Source: Enterococcus saigonensis (GTDB lineage Bacteria; Bacillota; Bacilli; Lactobacillales; Enterococcaceae). From it: a DNA stretch of 64,000 nucleotides. Numbering within the stretch: position 1 is the stretch's first letter; the number at the start of each line of letters is the position of its first letter. The stretch spans positions 1-64,000 of the forward strand of contig NZ_AP022822.1 in NCBI RefSeq assembly GCF_011397115.1, given 5' to 3'. Below are positions 28,010-36,808 of the stretch, piece by piece. The notes beneath the pieces were generated by a model, which made no database searches, was not told where the DNA came from, and saw only the letters and a list, made by a program, of their open reading frames with translations. The position numbers were made by a program, and so were the translations under genes.

Positions 28010-29071
28010 ATGAAAATAGATCGTTTTATAGAGAATCCATTAATTACACCTAAAGATGTGACACCACTTCATGAAGGCTATGAGGTAATTGGCGCTTTTA
28101 ATGGCGGTGTTGCTAAATATAATGATGAAGTTTTATTACTACTACGAGTAGCCGAAAGGCCTATTTCAAATGATCCTGAAATTATTAAAGCACCTGTTTA
28201 TGACGCCCACAAAAAAGAAATGACTATTATCGAATTCAATCGTAATGATCCAGATTATGATTTTGAAGATCCACGTATGATTCGTCATAAAAACAAACTC
28301 GACAGTTTTGCTTATTTGACTTCTATTTCTTACATTCGAATTGCTCGCAGTCAAGATGGACATCACTTTACTGTTGATGACAATGCGTTCTTATATCCAT
28401 TTAATGAGTACCAAAGTTATGGCATTGAAGATGCCCGTTGTACAAAAATAGGGGATACGTATTACGTTAATTTTAGTTCTGTATCTCCTGTAGGCGTTTG
28501 CGACTCCTTGATTGCTACTAAAGATTTTGAAAGCTACCAGGATTTAGGCAATATTTTTGCTCCCGAAAATAAAGACGTTTTAATTTTTCCTGAGAAAATT
28601 AATGGGAAGTTCTATGCTCTTCATCGTCCTTCACTAAAAAGTATTGGTAATTATGATATCTGGATTGCCGCTTCTCCAGATTTAGAAAGCTGGGGTCAGC
28701 ACCAACATTTAATTGGTATTCGACCAAATTCTTGGGATAGTGGACGTGTTGGTGGCGGATTAGTACCAATTAAAACAGCTGAAGGTTGGCTCGTTCTTTA
28801 TCATGGCGCAACACCAGAACATCGCTACTGTATGGGATCAGCCTTACTGGATTTAGAAGATCCGACTAAAGTTTTGGCTCGCTGTAAGCAACCCATTATG
28901 GAACCAAATGCAGAATATGAAAAAAATGGTTTCTTTAGTGATGTTGTCTTTGGTTCTGGCGGCATAGTAGAAGGTGATCAGTTAACGATGTATTACGGTG
29001 TTGCTGACACATCCATGGCAGGCTGTACATTTTCTATTGCTGAAATTATTCGACAAACAAAAGAGGGCTAG
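28010..29071 (+). CDS. GH130 glycoside phosphorylase (beta-mannoside type)
   Basis: 353 aa. Family features: HEGYEVIGAFNGGVAKYNDE, LLLRVAERP, DFEDPRM, and YGIEDARCTKIGDTYYV with the expected catalytic Asp. Known GH130 enzymes phosphorolyse beta-mannosides to mannose 1-phosphate, so the family suggests a mannose-containing oligosaccharide. The specificity subclass cannot be read off. ATG 28010 has GAGG just upstream; the frame starts earlier, inside the DUF1861 gene. It is followed after 5 bases by a phosphohexomutase, a logical partner for a sugar 1-phosphate. Confidence 0.88.
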   Translation: MKIDRFIENPLITPKDVTPLHEGYEVIGAFNGGVAKYNDEVLLLLRVAERPISNDPEIIKAPVYDAHKKEMTIIEFNRNDPDYDFEDPRMIRHKNKLDSFAYLTSISYIRIARSQDGHHFTVDDNAFLYPFNEYQSYGIEDARCTKIGDTYYVNFSSVSPVGVCDSLIATKDFESYQDLGNIFAPENKDVLIFPEKINGKFYALHRPSLKSIGNYDIWIAASPDLESWGQHQHLIGIRPNSWDSGRVGGGLVPIKTAEGWLVLYHGATPEHRYCMGSALLDLEDPTKVLARCKQPIMEPNAEYEKNGFFSDVVFGSGGIVEGDQLTMYYGVADTSMAGCTFSIAEIIRQTKEG

Positions 29072-29076
29072 TAGAA

Positions 29077-30807
29077 ATGAAGTGGCAAGAAAAATTACAA
29101 GAGTGGCAAAATTTTGTTGCTTTAGATTTAGACTTACAAAATGAATTAGAACAAGTGAGTAAACAATCGGACTTAGAGGATCGTTTTTACCGCTATTTGG
29201 AATTTGGTACAGGGGGAATGCGTGGAGAACTAGGGGCAGGAACCAATCGCATTAATAATTATACGATTAAACGTATTGCGTTAGGCTTGGCACGCTATAT
29301 TAAAGAAAATGGTCCGAACGCTTGCCAAAGTGGTGTAGTAATTTCTTATGATAATCGCCATAAATCAGCAGAATTTGCTGAATGGACTGCTCGTATCTTA
29401 GCATCTTGCGGCATTAAAGTTTTTTTATCTGACATGTTGCGTCCAACACCTGAACTTTCTTATCTTGTTCGTCATTATCGTGCTTTTGCAGGTGTTATGA
29501 TAACAGCTAGTCATAATCCTAAGCAATATAATGGTTTCAAAGTGTATGGTTCAGATGGTGGACAAATTACTTTGAAAACAGCAAAACGTTTAATGGACAT
29601 ATTAGAAAATATTACCAATGAACTTCAAATCACTGCAAAATCTCGTAGCTATTTTGAAAAAAATGAGATGATTACCGTATTTTCTGAAGACGCTGATCAG
29701 GGGTATATCGAAGAATTAAAAAACGTAATACAAAACAAACAGTTGGTTTCAAAAGAAGGGAAAAATCTTGCAATCATTTATACACCGTTGCATGGTACAG
29801 GAAAAGTTTTAATCAAAAAAGCTTTTGCAACTTTTGGTTTTGATAATTTAAGACTTGTTTTAGCACAACAAGAACCAGATCCGGATTTTTCAACTGTTGT
29901 TTCTCCTAACCCGGAAGATTCAGCTGCCTTTACTTTGGCTTTACAAGAAGCAAAGCAAAACGCAGCGGATATATTAATTGCTACGGACCCAGATGCCGAT
30001 CGTTTAGGAGTAGTTGTATTCCAAAACTCACAGCCCGTATATCTAAATGGTAATCAAATTGGTGTTTTACTCTTGGATTACTTGATGCAACAAAAATCGC
30101 CGACAGATCTTGCAAACTATTTTTTGGCAAAGACAATTGTTACCTCGGATTTAGGTACAAAAATGGCAGAAAAACATGGTTTACAAGTACGTAATACTTT
30201 AACGGGTTTTAAATTTATCGGTGAACAAATCGAGTTATCAGAACAAAAACGGGACAAAAAATTTCTCTTTGGTTATGAAGAGAGTTTTGGCTACCTGATT
30301 TCACCTTTCGTCCGAGATAAAGATGCAATTCAAGCAGCCACGTTATTGGCAGAAGTAGCCCTTGTATTGAAGTTAGCTGGGTATAGTCTGATTGATCGGC
30401 TTGAAGAAATTTATCAAACATATGGCTATTTTGTTGAAGATTTAGAAACAAAAGTTTTTTTAGGTAAAGATGGCATTACAAAAATGGCACAACTAGTCGA
30501 AAACTTACGTCAAAAAGAGGTTACGCAGTTAGCTGGCGAGTCTATTGTATATAAAGAAGATTATGGTCTAGGGATGCAAACAAATCTGGTGACACATGAA
30601 GTAGTAGAGCTTACTCTACCACAATCTAATGTTATCAAATTGATTTTAGCAGATGAATCTTGGGTCTGTGTAAGACCGTCTGGCACGGAACCCAAATTTA
30701 AAATTTACTATTCCGTAAATGCTCCTTCAAAGCAAGCAGCAGATGAAAAAATGCAAGCTTTAAAAAATGATTTTAATAAAATGCTGACAGAGCTATCAGA
30801 AGATTAG
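29077..30807 (+). CDS. Alpha-D-phosphohexomutase (phosphoglucomutase/phosphomannomutase)
   Basis: Interconverts hexose 1- and 6-phosphates. The catalytic phosphoserine is Ser145 in TASHNPKQYNG, the metal loop is DPDADRLGV, the sugar-binding loop is GYEESFGYL and the phosphate-binding loop is RPSGTEPKFKIYY. 576 aa matches the Firmicutes PGM family. As the last gene of the locus it would feed phosphorolysis products into glycolysis. It may duplicate a housekeeping pgm elsewhere. Confidence 0.93.
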   Translation: MKWQEKLQEWQNFVALDLDLQNELEQVSKQSDLEDRFYRYLEFGTGGMRGELGAGTNRINNYTIKRIALGLARYIKENGPNACQSGVVISYDNRHKSAEFAEWTARILASCGIKVFLSDMLRPTPELSYLVRHYRAFAGVMITASHNPKQYNGFKVYGSDGGQITLKTAKRLMDILENITNELQITAKSRSYFEKNEMITVFSEDADQGYIEELKNVIQNKQLVSKEGKNLAIIYTPLHGTGKVLIKKAFATFGFDNLRLVLAQQEPDPDFSTVVSPNPEDSAAFTLALQEAKQNAADILIATDPDADRLGVVVFQNSQPVYLNGNQIGVLLLDYLMQQKSPTDLANYFLAKTIVTSDLGTKMAEKHGLQVRNTLTGFKFIGEQIELSEQKRDKKFLFGYEESFGYLISPFVRDKDAIQAATLLAEVALVLKLAGYSLIDRLEEIYQTYGYFVEDLETKVFLGKDGITKMAQLVENLRQKEVTQLAGESIVYKEDYGLGMQTNLVTHEVVELTLPQSNVIKLILADESWVCVRPSGTEPKFKIYYSVNAPSKQAADEKMQALKNDFNKMLTELSED

Positions 30808-31138
30808 CATGAAAGTCGAGCAAAGAAATTAGAAATTTGAAGTTGATCGTATAAAGTTTCTTTCAAGTTGACATTTGATTTTTTTGTCGATGGTGTTGAG
30901 GTATACAAAATGGCTGTATCTTTTAAAGTTAAGAATAACTGTATATATTTACTCATCTGGGCTGATTTACTATAAATGATTTTTGTGAGTTAGATTCAAG
31001 CTTAAGAGATACTTGTAAAGGGGCTATGATAATTTCATTTATATCCATTCCTTTCAAAGAGCCCGGTAAGATAATAGAAAAACAATATATTAACAAGCAA
31101 TAAATTGAGCCCCTAGCAAGTTTTGCTAGGGGCTTTTT
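30808..31138 (+). terminator. Non-coding spacer ending in an intrinsic terminator
   Basis: No gene is supported. The terminator is AGCCCCTAGC, a 7-base loop, GCTAGGGGCT and T5 (31108-31138), some 300 bases after the mutase. A further inverted pair GGGCT/AGCCC (31021-31062) precedes it. The long 3' region may be a processed transcript, or the terminator may serve a short unrecognised RNA. Confidence 0.7.
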
Positions 31139-31244
31139 AAATGTTAAAAAGTTTAAGTGTTTAAGCATGCTAGTTTTGTTATTACTTCATACTTCATTTA
31201 AGCATGGAAGTTTCTAGACAAAAAGTTGAAAGTTACGATCTATT

Positions 31245-32252
31245 TTAGATGTGTAAAAAGAAGATGAAGATCAAGGCTGCGATTGTTTGCACGACTCCGA
31301 CGGATAAACCATAGAGTAAGAAACGAGGACCTTCTTTTAGGAACTTTTGGAAATCTAAACGTAGACCAATCGCCGCAAGAGCTATTGTTTCAAACCAAGT
31401 ACTGATAAAATGAGCAGTCGTATTAATGACATCAGGCAATGGTAAAAAACTATTTACGATACAAATAATGAAAAAGCCCATTACATACCAAGGAATTGGT
31501 AGTTTTTTATTGGCTTTTTTTTCGGATACTAAACCATCATGACGAACTTTTTGTTCAAAAATAAAAACAACGACGACTAAAAAGATAATACGTGTGATTT
31601 TAAACAGCATGGAAAACTGGACGGTCTGGGCATTGACCAAACTTGCACCTGCGACGACTTGTCCGACAGATTGCAATGTACCACCTAATAACGCACTTTT
31701 GGCTAATAGATCAGCGCCAAATAAATGCATACCTAAAAAAGGCAAAGTTAGCATCATGACGGTTCCAAGTAAATTAACCAAAGTGATAATCTGACCTTTT
31801 TCTGTGTCATCTGCTTCAATTGTAGGTGCAATTGCTCCAATCGCAGACGAGCCACAGACAGCATTTCCTCCGGCCATCATGAGGGACATTTTTTCATTGA
31901 ATCCTAGTTTTCGTCCCAATGTATAAGCAGCGATGATCACCGTACTCATCATTAAAATGACATACACCAAGCCCTTAACGCCCATGTGACTGATTGTTTG
32001 GAAGGTAACGGTAAAGCCAAGTAAGACAACAGAGTATTCTAGTAAGCGACTTTCAGAAAATTTTGTTCCAATATCTAAATTGGGCTGTTTGAAATAGGTG
32101 TTGCCTAAAATAATACCTAATAAAATGGCTAAAGTAGCACCACCTAATTGTGGCATGAAAATGGCTAAAAGTTTTGCCGCAATTGCTACGGCCAAAGACA
32201 AGATAAGTCCTGGTAAAATAGGTTTAATTTGTAAGCGTGCATTTTCCAACAT
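31245..32252 (-). CDS. YeiH/UPF0324 family putative membrane exporter
   Basis: 335 aa with about ten hydrophobic helices. The family is recognisable from LGIILGNTYF, the GGNAVCGSSAIGAIAP motif around residues 125-140 and GLRLDFQKFLKEGP near the C-terminus. These proteins are annotated as putative sulfate exporters, but the substrate is not firmly established. Ribosome site AGAAGGGA upstream of the ATG. Single-gene unit pointing away from dnaB. Confidence 0.88.
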   Translation of the reverse strand: MLENARLQIKPILPGLILSLAVAIAAKLLAIFMPQLGGATLAILLGIILGNTYFKQPNLDIGTKFSESRLLEYSVVLLGFTVTFQTISHMGVKGLVYVILMMSTVIIAAYTLGRKLGFNEKMSLMMAGGNAVCGSSAIGAIAPTIEADDTEKGQIITLVNLLGTVMMLTLPFLGMHLFGADLLAKSALLGGTLQSVGQVVAGASLVNAQTVQFSMLFKITRIIFLVVVVFIFEQKVRHDGLVSEKKANKKLPIPWYVMGFFIICIVNSFLPLPDVINTTAHFISTWFETIALAAIGLRLDFQKFLKEGPRFLLYGLSVGVVQTIAALIFIFFLHI

Positions 32253-32470
32253 ACTTGTGGTCCCTTCTTTTATAAAAATAAGATTATCGTGCTTTTAACA
32301 CAACATGTTTTATTATACTCGTTATTTTAATTTTTACGATTTGTCAACTTAATAGCCAAAATAGAAAAATATAATGTAAGGGATTGTAATCTCTCAAGCG
32401 GTAGAGAAATTCTTCTTAATTTATGTAAAAAAGTTTTTGTATCTTTCTTTCTTTGCTACTTTCCCATATA

Positions 32471-32499
32471 TTGTACTTTTACTGAAAGTTATGTAAAAT
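32471..32499 (+). promoter_or_regulatory. Promoter of dnaB
   Basis: TTGTAC, 17-base spacer, TAAAAT, ending 35 bases before the start codon. Confidence 0.65.
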
Positions 32500-32534
32500 T
32501 AGTAGACTGAAAACTTTTAGGAGCGATTATAATT

Positions 32535-33908
32535 ATGGCAGTAGAAGATATGTGGCAAGACCGCATGCCGCCCCAAGATATTCAAGCGGAGCAGGCTGTT
32601 TTAGGTTCGATTTTTTTGGCTCCCGATGAGCTGATTAATGCGATGGAAGTTTTAAGTGCCAAAGATTTTTATCAACGACGCCATCAGCTGATTTACCAAG
32701 CGATGATTAATTTGTTTGATCGCAATGAAGCCATCGACGTCGTAACGTTAAAAGCAGAATTAGAGCGGGGAAATGCATTAGAAGATGTCGGTAGCGTCAG
32801 CTATTTGGTTGAATTATCGCAAGCGACTCCTTATGCAGGCAGTATAGGTTTTTATGCAAAAATTGTCGCCGACAAAGCCTTATTGCGAAATTTAATTCAA
32901 GCTGCAAATAAAATTGTCACAGCAGGTTATGAACAAGATGAAGATGTTTCAGCCATTGTGGAAGATGCCGAACGGGGAATTTTAGAGGTTTCTGAGCGTC
33001 GCAACAGTAATGGTTTCCATGCGATTGAAGACGTATTGCAAGAAACGTTTCGCAACATCGATCAATTAGCACAAAATGATGAAGAAATTACTGGTATACC
33101 AACGGGCTATCCAGCATTAGATAAAATGACGGCTGGTTTACAGCAAGGAGAATTAATTATTCTAGCAGCCCGTCCTGCAGTTGGTAAAACTGCCTTTGCA
33201 TTGAATATTGCTCAAAATATCGGGACGAAAACCGATGCCTCGGTGGCAATTTTTAGCCTAGAAATGGATGCAGAATCATTAGTGAAGCGGATGCTTTGTG
33301 CAGAAGGTTTAATTGATGCAGGACATTTAAAAACAGGGCAATTAACCGATGAAGAGTGGGGCAATTTAGTAGTGGCAATGGGAAGTTTATCTCGTGCTAG
33401 TATTTTTATTGATGATACGCCGGGGATTAAAGTTTCGGAAATTCGCGCTCGTTGTCGGCGGTTAGCGCAAGAAAAGAAAGATCTTGGGTTAATTTTAATT
33501 GATTACTTGCAACTGATTGAAGGAACAGGAAAAGAAAATCGCCAACAAGAAGTTTCCGAAATTTCCCGTCAGTTGAAAAAACTAGCCAAAGAATTAAAAG
33601 TACCGGTTATTGCGTTATCACAACTTTCTCGTGGAGTAGAACAAAGGCAAGATAAGCGGCCAGTGATGTCTGATATTCGGGAATCGGGTTCTATTGAGCA
33701 AGATGCCGATATCGTCGCTTTTTTATATCGGGATGATTATTATCAACGGGATTCAGACGATCCAGATGAACAAGACGATACACGCGATAACATCATTGAA
33801 GTTATTATCGAAAAAAACCGTTCCGGTGCCAGAGGAACAGTAGAGTTGATGTTTATTAAGGAATATAATAAGTTTTCTTCCTTGTCGCTACGAGACGATG
33901 CGATGTGA
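32535..33908 (+). CDS. dnaB: Replicative DNA helicase DnaB
   Basis: Hexameric 5'-3' helicase of the replication fork. N-terminal domain MPPQDIQAEQAVLGSIFL, then the RecA-like motor with Walker A ARPAVGKTAFALN near residue 215, FSLEMDAESLVKRM, LILIDYLQLI (Walker B) and the arginine-finger region EKNRSGARGTVELMF. 457 aa. It usually sits directly after rplI; here about 15 kb of accessory DNA has come between them. A terminator follows within 10 bases. Confidence 0.98.
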   Translation: MAVEDMWQDRMPPQDIQAEQAVLGSIFLAPDELINAMEVLSAKDFYQRRHQLIYQAMINLFDRNEAIDVVTLKAELERGNALEDVGSVSYLVELSQATPYAGSIGFYAKIVADKALLRNLIQAANKIVTAGYEQDEDVSAIVEDAERGILEVSERRNSNGFHAIEDVLQETFRNIDQLAQNDEEITGIPTGYPALDKMTAGLQQGELIILAARPAVGKTAFALNIAQNIGTKTDASVAIFSLEMDAESLVKRMLCAEGLIDAGHLKTGQLTDEEWGNLVVAMGSLSRASIFIDDTPGIKVSEIRARCRRLAQEKKDLGLILIDYLQLIEGTGKENRQQEVSEISRQLKKLAKELKVPVIALSQLSRGVEQRQDKRPVMSDIRESGSIEQDADIVAFLYRDDYYQRDSDDPDEQDDTRDNIIEVIIEKNRSGARGTVELMFIKEYNKFSSLSLRDDAM

Positions 33909-33912
33909 AAAT

Positions 33913-33949
33913 AAAAAGACGCCAGCTAGAGTTAGCTGGCGTCTTTTTT
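33913..33949. terminator. Terminator shared by dnaB and the convergent ComK-like gene
   Basis: AAAGACGCCAGCTA and TAGCTGGCGTCTTT form a perfect stem with a 4-base loop, T6 on the + side and an A run on the other. The right arm lies inside the last codons of the opposite gene. Confidence 0.92.
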
Positions 33950-34759
33950 GTCTTTTTGGCTATACCATTGTTCATAATCTTCACATAATAATTCTACTTC
34001 TTTTGCATGCCGTAATGCATCGTAGTGGGGATAAAAAAAGTGATTGGGCCAGATGCGGTTACGGCAATCAATTTTTTGACAGACACAGTTAATTAAAGGG
34101 ATGGGGTCAATGTTTAAGTAATGAACAGCGGAGTCTAATTGGGTAAAGCGCTCATAGTTTTCTTCTTTTTTTATCTGGATATGTAAAATAAAAGCTTTAC
34201 TCATGCAATGAATTAAAGCATTGCATTTTATCGGAATAACACAATCAAATCCTAATAATGTTTTGACATAGGAGTGGTGCATCTTCGTATAACAGTCAGC
34301 TAAAATAACCGGATTGAGCCAGACCGTATTTTTTTTGGAAAGTTTACTACCTGTTAAAGGCAATAAACAAAAATCACGGGTGGCAAAAGGCGCTTTTTTA
34401 AAGTTATATAAGCTGGCGACCGTTTCAAAAAAGAGACTGCTATCCTGACAGCGGTACAAAGGGATAATTTTTTTCATCATCAGTTGCGTCGGTGTACCAT
34501 AGACCAATTCAACCCCGACATCACTAAAAACAAGCGAATACTGCTGTTTTTGTTTTTCATATGGAATTAAAGCATAGTAAATTTTACACAATGAAAGTTC
34601 AGCACGGGGAATCAAGTGGGCAGCTAGCTGATGGCGAGATTCTTTGGTTAAAACAAAATTTGAGTGGGGCAAAAAGGGGGCAATGCGTTGGCGGACGTGA
34701 TTTATTTCTTCTCGCAGGTGATATTTTAAACGGCTCTCATCAATTGGAATATAAGACAT
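33932..34759 (-). CDS. ComK-like competence transcription factor
   Basis: 275 aa. The middle of the protein resembles ComK: IIPLYRCQDSS, then FCLLPLTGSKLSKKNTVWLN (ComK has FxFPTxSPxxxxCxWIN) and LLGFDCVIPIKCNALIHCM in place of the TxFxNGxxxxLPISxxSxxxQ strand pair. ComK binds the minor groove at AAAA-N5-TTTT boxes and activates DNA-uptake genes in Bacillus and relatives. This homologue is longer than ComK (~190 aa) at both ends. AAAGGAAG lies 7 bases upstream of its ATG. It is divergent from a competence-type sigma factor. Identification by pattern only; moderate confidence. Confidence 0.65.
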   Translation of the reverse strand: MSYIPIDESRLKYHLREEINHVRQRIAPFLPHSNFVLTKESRHQLAAHLIPRAELSLCKIYYALIPYEKQKQQYSLVFSDVGVELVYGTPTQLMMKKIIPLYRCQDSSLFFETVASLYNFKKAPFATRDFCLLPLTGSKLSKKNTVWLNPVILADCYTKMHHSYVKTLLGFDCVIPIKCNALIHCMSKAFILHIQIKKEENYERFTQLDSAVHYLNIDPIPLINCVCQKIDCRNRIWPNHFFYPHYDALRHAKEVELLCEDYEQWYSQKDKKDAS

Positions 34760-34920
34760 ACTATCGCTTCCTTTCCAAGATACTTCTAAATAAAAATACG
34801 CATTTTTTTGCTTTATTATTTTTGAAAATCAACTTTTTTTCGTTTTTTTTGTGCCAGGAGAAAATACTGTGTTTTCTAAAATGAGATTACCGGCCGGAAT
34901 AAACTAAATGAGGAATAAAG
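34760..34920. promoter_or_regulatory. Divergent promoter region between the ComK-like and sigma-factor genes
   Basis: AT-rich 160 bases. AAAATCAACTTTT at 34825-34837 is an exact AAAA-N5-TTTT ComK-type box, and AAAAATACGCATTTT just upstream is one base off. In DNA this AT-rich chance matches are possible, so this is only a candidate autoregulatory site. Confidence 0.35.
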
Positions 34921-35520
34921 ATGAAAGAAAAAATGATGAATGAAGCGTTAGTAGCGTATGATTCTTTGTTTCGTCGCATTTTGAGTAAAGAGCAAATTTA
35001 CCCTAGCCACAGCGAATACGAAGATTGTTTGCAGGAAATGCGTTTTAATTTGATTGAGCTGTTACATGATTACAGAGATTTGGAAATCTTTAAAGAAGAT
35101 TATAACAACAGTTATCTATTTCGCCGCTTTCAATGGTTATGTCAAGATTGTCGTCGTAAGTATTTAAAAGCTCGACATGAAAGCTTAGAAAGTGAACAGG
35201 CTACTGAAATTGTCTCAGATTTTGACTTTATCGCAGATGTGGAATTGGCGGAAATGTTGCGACAAATTTTTTCGCAACTTAATCAAGCAGAACAACGGGC
35301 TTTGGGAATCTTATTAGTGGATAGTCAATTTGTTTCAGAGAATCAACTGACTTTAAAAAAAGCAGAGCAAGATAAGTTTTCTGAGCAATCTGATCGTCAC
35401 CAAGGCACTACTAAAAAGAAAGTGCCGAAAAAAATCTCTCGTCAACTTCGCGCTTATTATCGCAAAAAGCTACGAAAAAAAGTCGCCCATCAGATTAAAG
35501 AATCACTGGAAAAACCCTAG
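34921..35520 (+). CDS. ComX/SigH-like alternative sigma factor
   Basis: 199 aa, sigma-70 family. Region 2 covers about residues 10-90 (YEDCLQEMRFNLIELLHDY, then NNSYLFRRFQWLCQDCRRKY). Region 4 is degenerate, with a Lys-rich C-terminus (KKVPKKISRQLRAYYRKKLR). Layout and size match ComX/SigX/SigH-type competence sigma factors of Lactobacillales. GAGGA precedes the ATG. It is divergent from the ComK-like gene, and a parS site follows. Targets (com genes) are not in the window. It could instead be an ECF-like factor of other function. Confidence 0.7.
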   Translation: MKEKMMNEALVAYDSLFRRILSKEQIYPSHSEYEDCLQEMRFNLIELLHDYRDLEIFKEDYNNSYLFRRFQWLCQDCRRKYLKARHESLESEQATEIVSDFDFIADVELAEMLRQIFSQLNQAEQRALGILLVDSQFVSENQLTLKKAEQDKFSEQSDRHQGTTKKKVPKKISRQLRAYYRKKLRKKVAHQIKESLEKP

Positions 35521-35553
35521 AACAAAGGCGCTTCACTACTTAAAAGTTGGCAT

Positions 35554-35569
35554 TGTTACACGTGAAACA
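35554..35569. promoter_or_regulatory. parS, ParB binding site
   Basis: TGTTACACGTGAAACA fits the parS consensus TGTTNCACGTGAAACA, with one base breaking the palindrome. It is 20 kb from the other two sites. Confidence 0.88.
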
Positions 35570-35699
35570 TTTTGGTAGAAAAAATATAGGGTAAGGCAAT
35601 TAAACACATACTAAAAAGAGGAAGGAACTAAACCGTAAATTTTTATCATTTTGTTTAAATTACATGAAAATAGCGCAATTGCAATAGACGCTGTATTTT

Positions 35700-35737
35700 C
35701 ACTAGTGTACTATCTAGAGTAGTACACTAGTGTTTTT
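35700..35737 (+). terminator. Perfect 13-bp inverted repeat upstream of the VanZ gene
   Basis: CACTAGTGTACTA, 7-base loop, TAGTACACTAGTG, then T5. It looks like an intrinsic terminator, either for the sigma gene 180 bases upstream or as an attenuator, as it ends only ~15 bases before the VanZ ribosome site. It could also be an operator. Confidence 0.7.
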
Positions 35738-35753
35738 AGAAAAGGAGCAACCG

Positions 35754-36374
35754 ATGGACAACTATACAATTTTTGATTTTTTTTATGAGCTACTTTTTGT
35801 TAACCCCGCTGCTTTACTAGGGGCGATTTTAATTACGGTTTTAATTTGCGGTGTAAAATTAGCTTGGTCTCGCAAAATTGCCATTTTAATTCCGTCATTA
35901 TTGCTGTTTTATTATTTAGCAATTAGTTTGGACGCCATTTTTGGTATTGCCACCATTGGTGAATTTCGCCGGCTAATCTGTCTAGGAGAAGGATTCATTC
36001 ATCCTAAAATGGAGTGGCTACCACTAGCGGATGGTTTTTCTGCTGGTTTTATTGCGAATATCTTTGTTTTTATCCCAATCGGTTTTTTAATTCCATTTAT
36101 GAGCCGCAATTTTGAAAAAATAGGGAAAACAGTACTGTTAGGGGGCGGCCTTTCTTTAGCAATTGAAATCAGCCAAATTTTCACCTTATATCGCGCCACC
36201 GATATTAATGATTTACTGACCAATACCATTGGAACGCTGCTGGGATGGTGCTGTTTTAAACTGGCAACGAAGCTTTTCCGGCGCCAAAGTACAAATTCGC
36301 TAGAACCCCAAACACGCTACTTGCCGGTTTTTGTAGTAGTAATAGCTTTTCTCAATGTTTTTTTCTTATTTTAA
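35754..36374 (+). CDS. VanZ-like family membrane protein
   Basis: 206 aa with about five membrane helices. The VanZ-like signature ends the domain: LSLAIEISQIFTLYRATD followed by INDLLTNTIGTLLGW (Glu, Gln, Arg, Asp and Asn conserved). VanZ gives low-level teicoplanin resistance in vanA clusters, but most homologues have no known role. ATG 35754 is preceded by AAAGGAGC; the frame extends upstream without family similarity. No van genes are nearby. Confidence 0.85.
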   Translation: MDNYTIFDFFYELLFVNPAALLGAILITVLICGVKLAWSRKIAILIPSLLLFYYLAISLDAIFGIATIGEFRRLICLGEGFIHPKMEWLPLADGFSAGFIANIFVFIPIGFLIPFMSRNFEKIGKTVLLGGGLSLAIEISQIFTLYRATDINDLLTNTIGTLLGWCCFKLATKLFRRQSTNSLEPQTRYLPVFVVVIAFLNVFFLF

Positions 36375-36526
36375 ATTAATAGACAGGTGGGAAAGGAAGT
36401 TAGGATGCGTGATGCGATTAAATCTTGTTTGGATAAGACAATTTATCTAGCTAGGAGGACTTGTTTTAGTCCCCTCATAATACTTAATATCTGATTAAAC
36501 TGGCTCATTCTTTAAGGAGAACAACT

Positions 36527-36808
36527 ATGAAAAAGTGATTTTTAAAAATTCAATTTGTCTTTGGGTTTTATATTAGTATTTATTTAGCCGCACTTTGCTT
36601 TTCAACAGGGTACGGAGTGGGATTTAAATTAGATGACAATCAATTGGTTGCTATATTTTTTGGTGTTTCATTCCTGCTGTTGTTCTTGTCTTTTTTTATA
36701 AAAGAAATCAAAAATAAAAAGCAGTTTGCGTTGTTACTTGCTTTTTTGTGCTGCTTTATTACCTGTGGCGTTTTTTTTTGTAGTGATACCTTTTTTGCTA
36801 TACGCTAA
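36527..36808 (+). pseudogene. Small membrane protein with a stop at codon 4
   Basis: AAGGAG then ATG-AAA-AAG-TGA: the frame stops at once, but the same frame continues open to 36808 for a hydrophobic protein of ~93 residues with three likely membrane helices (IQFVFGFYISIYLAALCF, IFFGVSFLLLFLSFF, LLAFLCCFITCGVFF). TGG to TGA would explain the stop. Restart at GTG 36617 could give a 63-aa two-helix fragment. No family recognised. Confidence 0.5.

Noticed and set aside
30953..31168. 71-codon minus-strand frame after the phosphohexomutase
   Set aside because: It spans the intrinsic terminator and has no ribosome site.
35754..36374. Glycopeptide resistance cluster suggested by a VanZ-like gene
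   Set aside because: No vanS/R/H/A/X/Y genes nearby; VanZ-like proteins are common without resistance.
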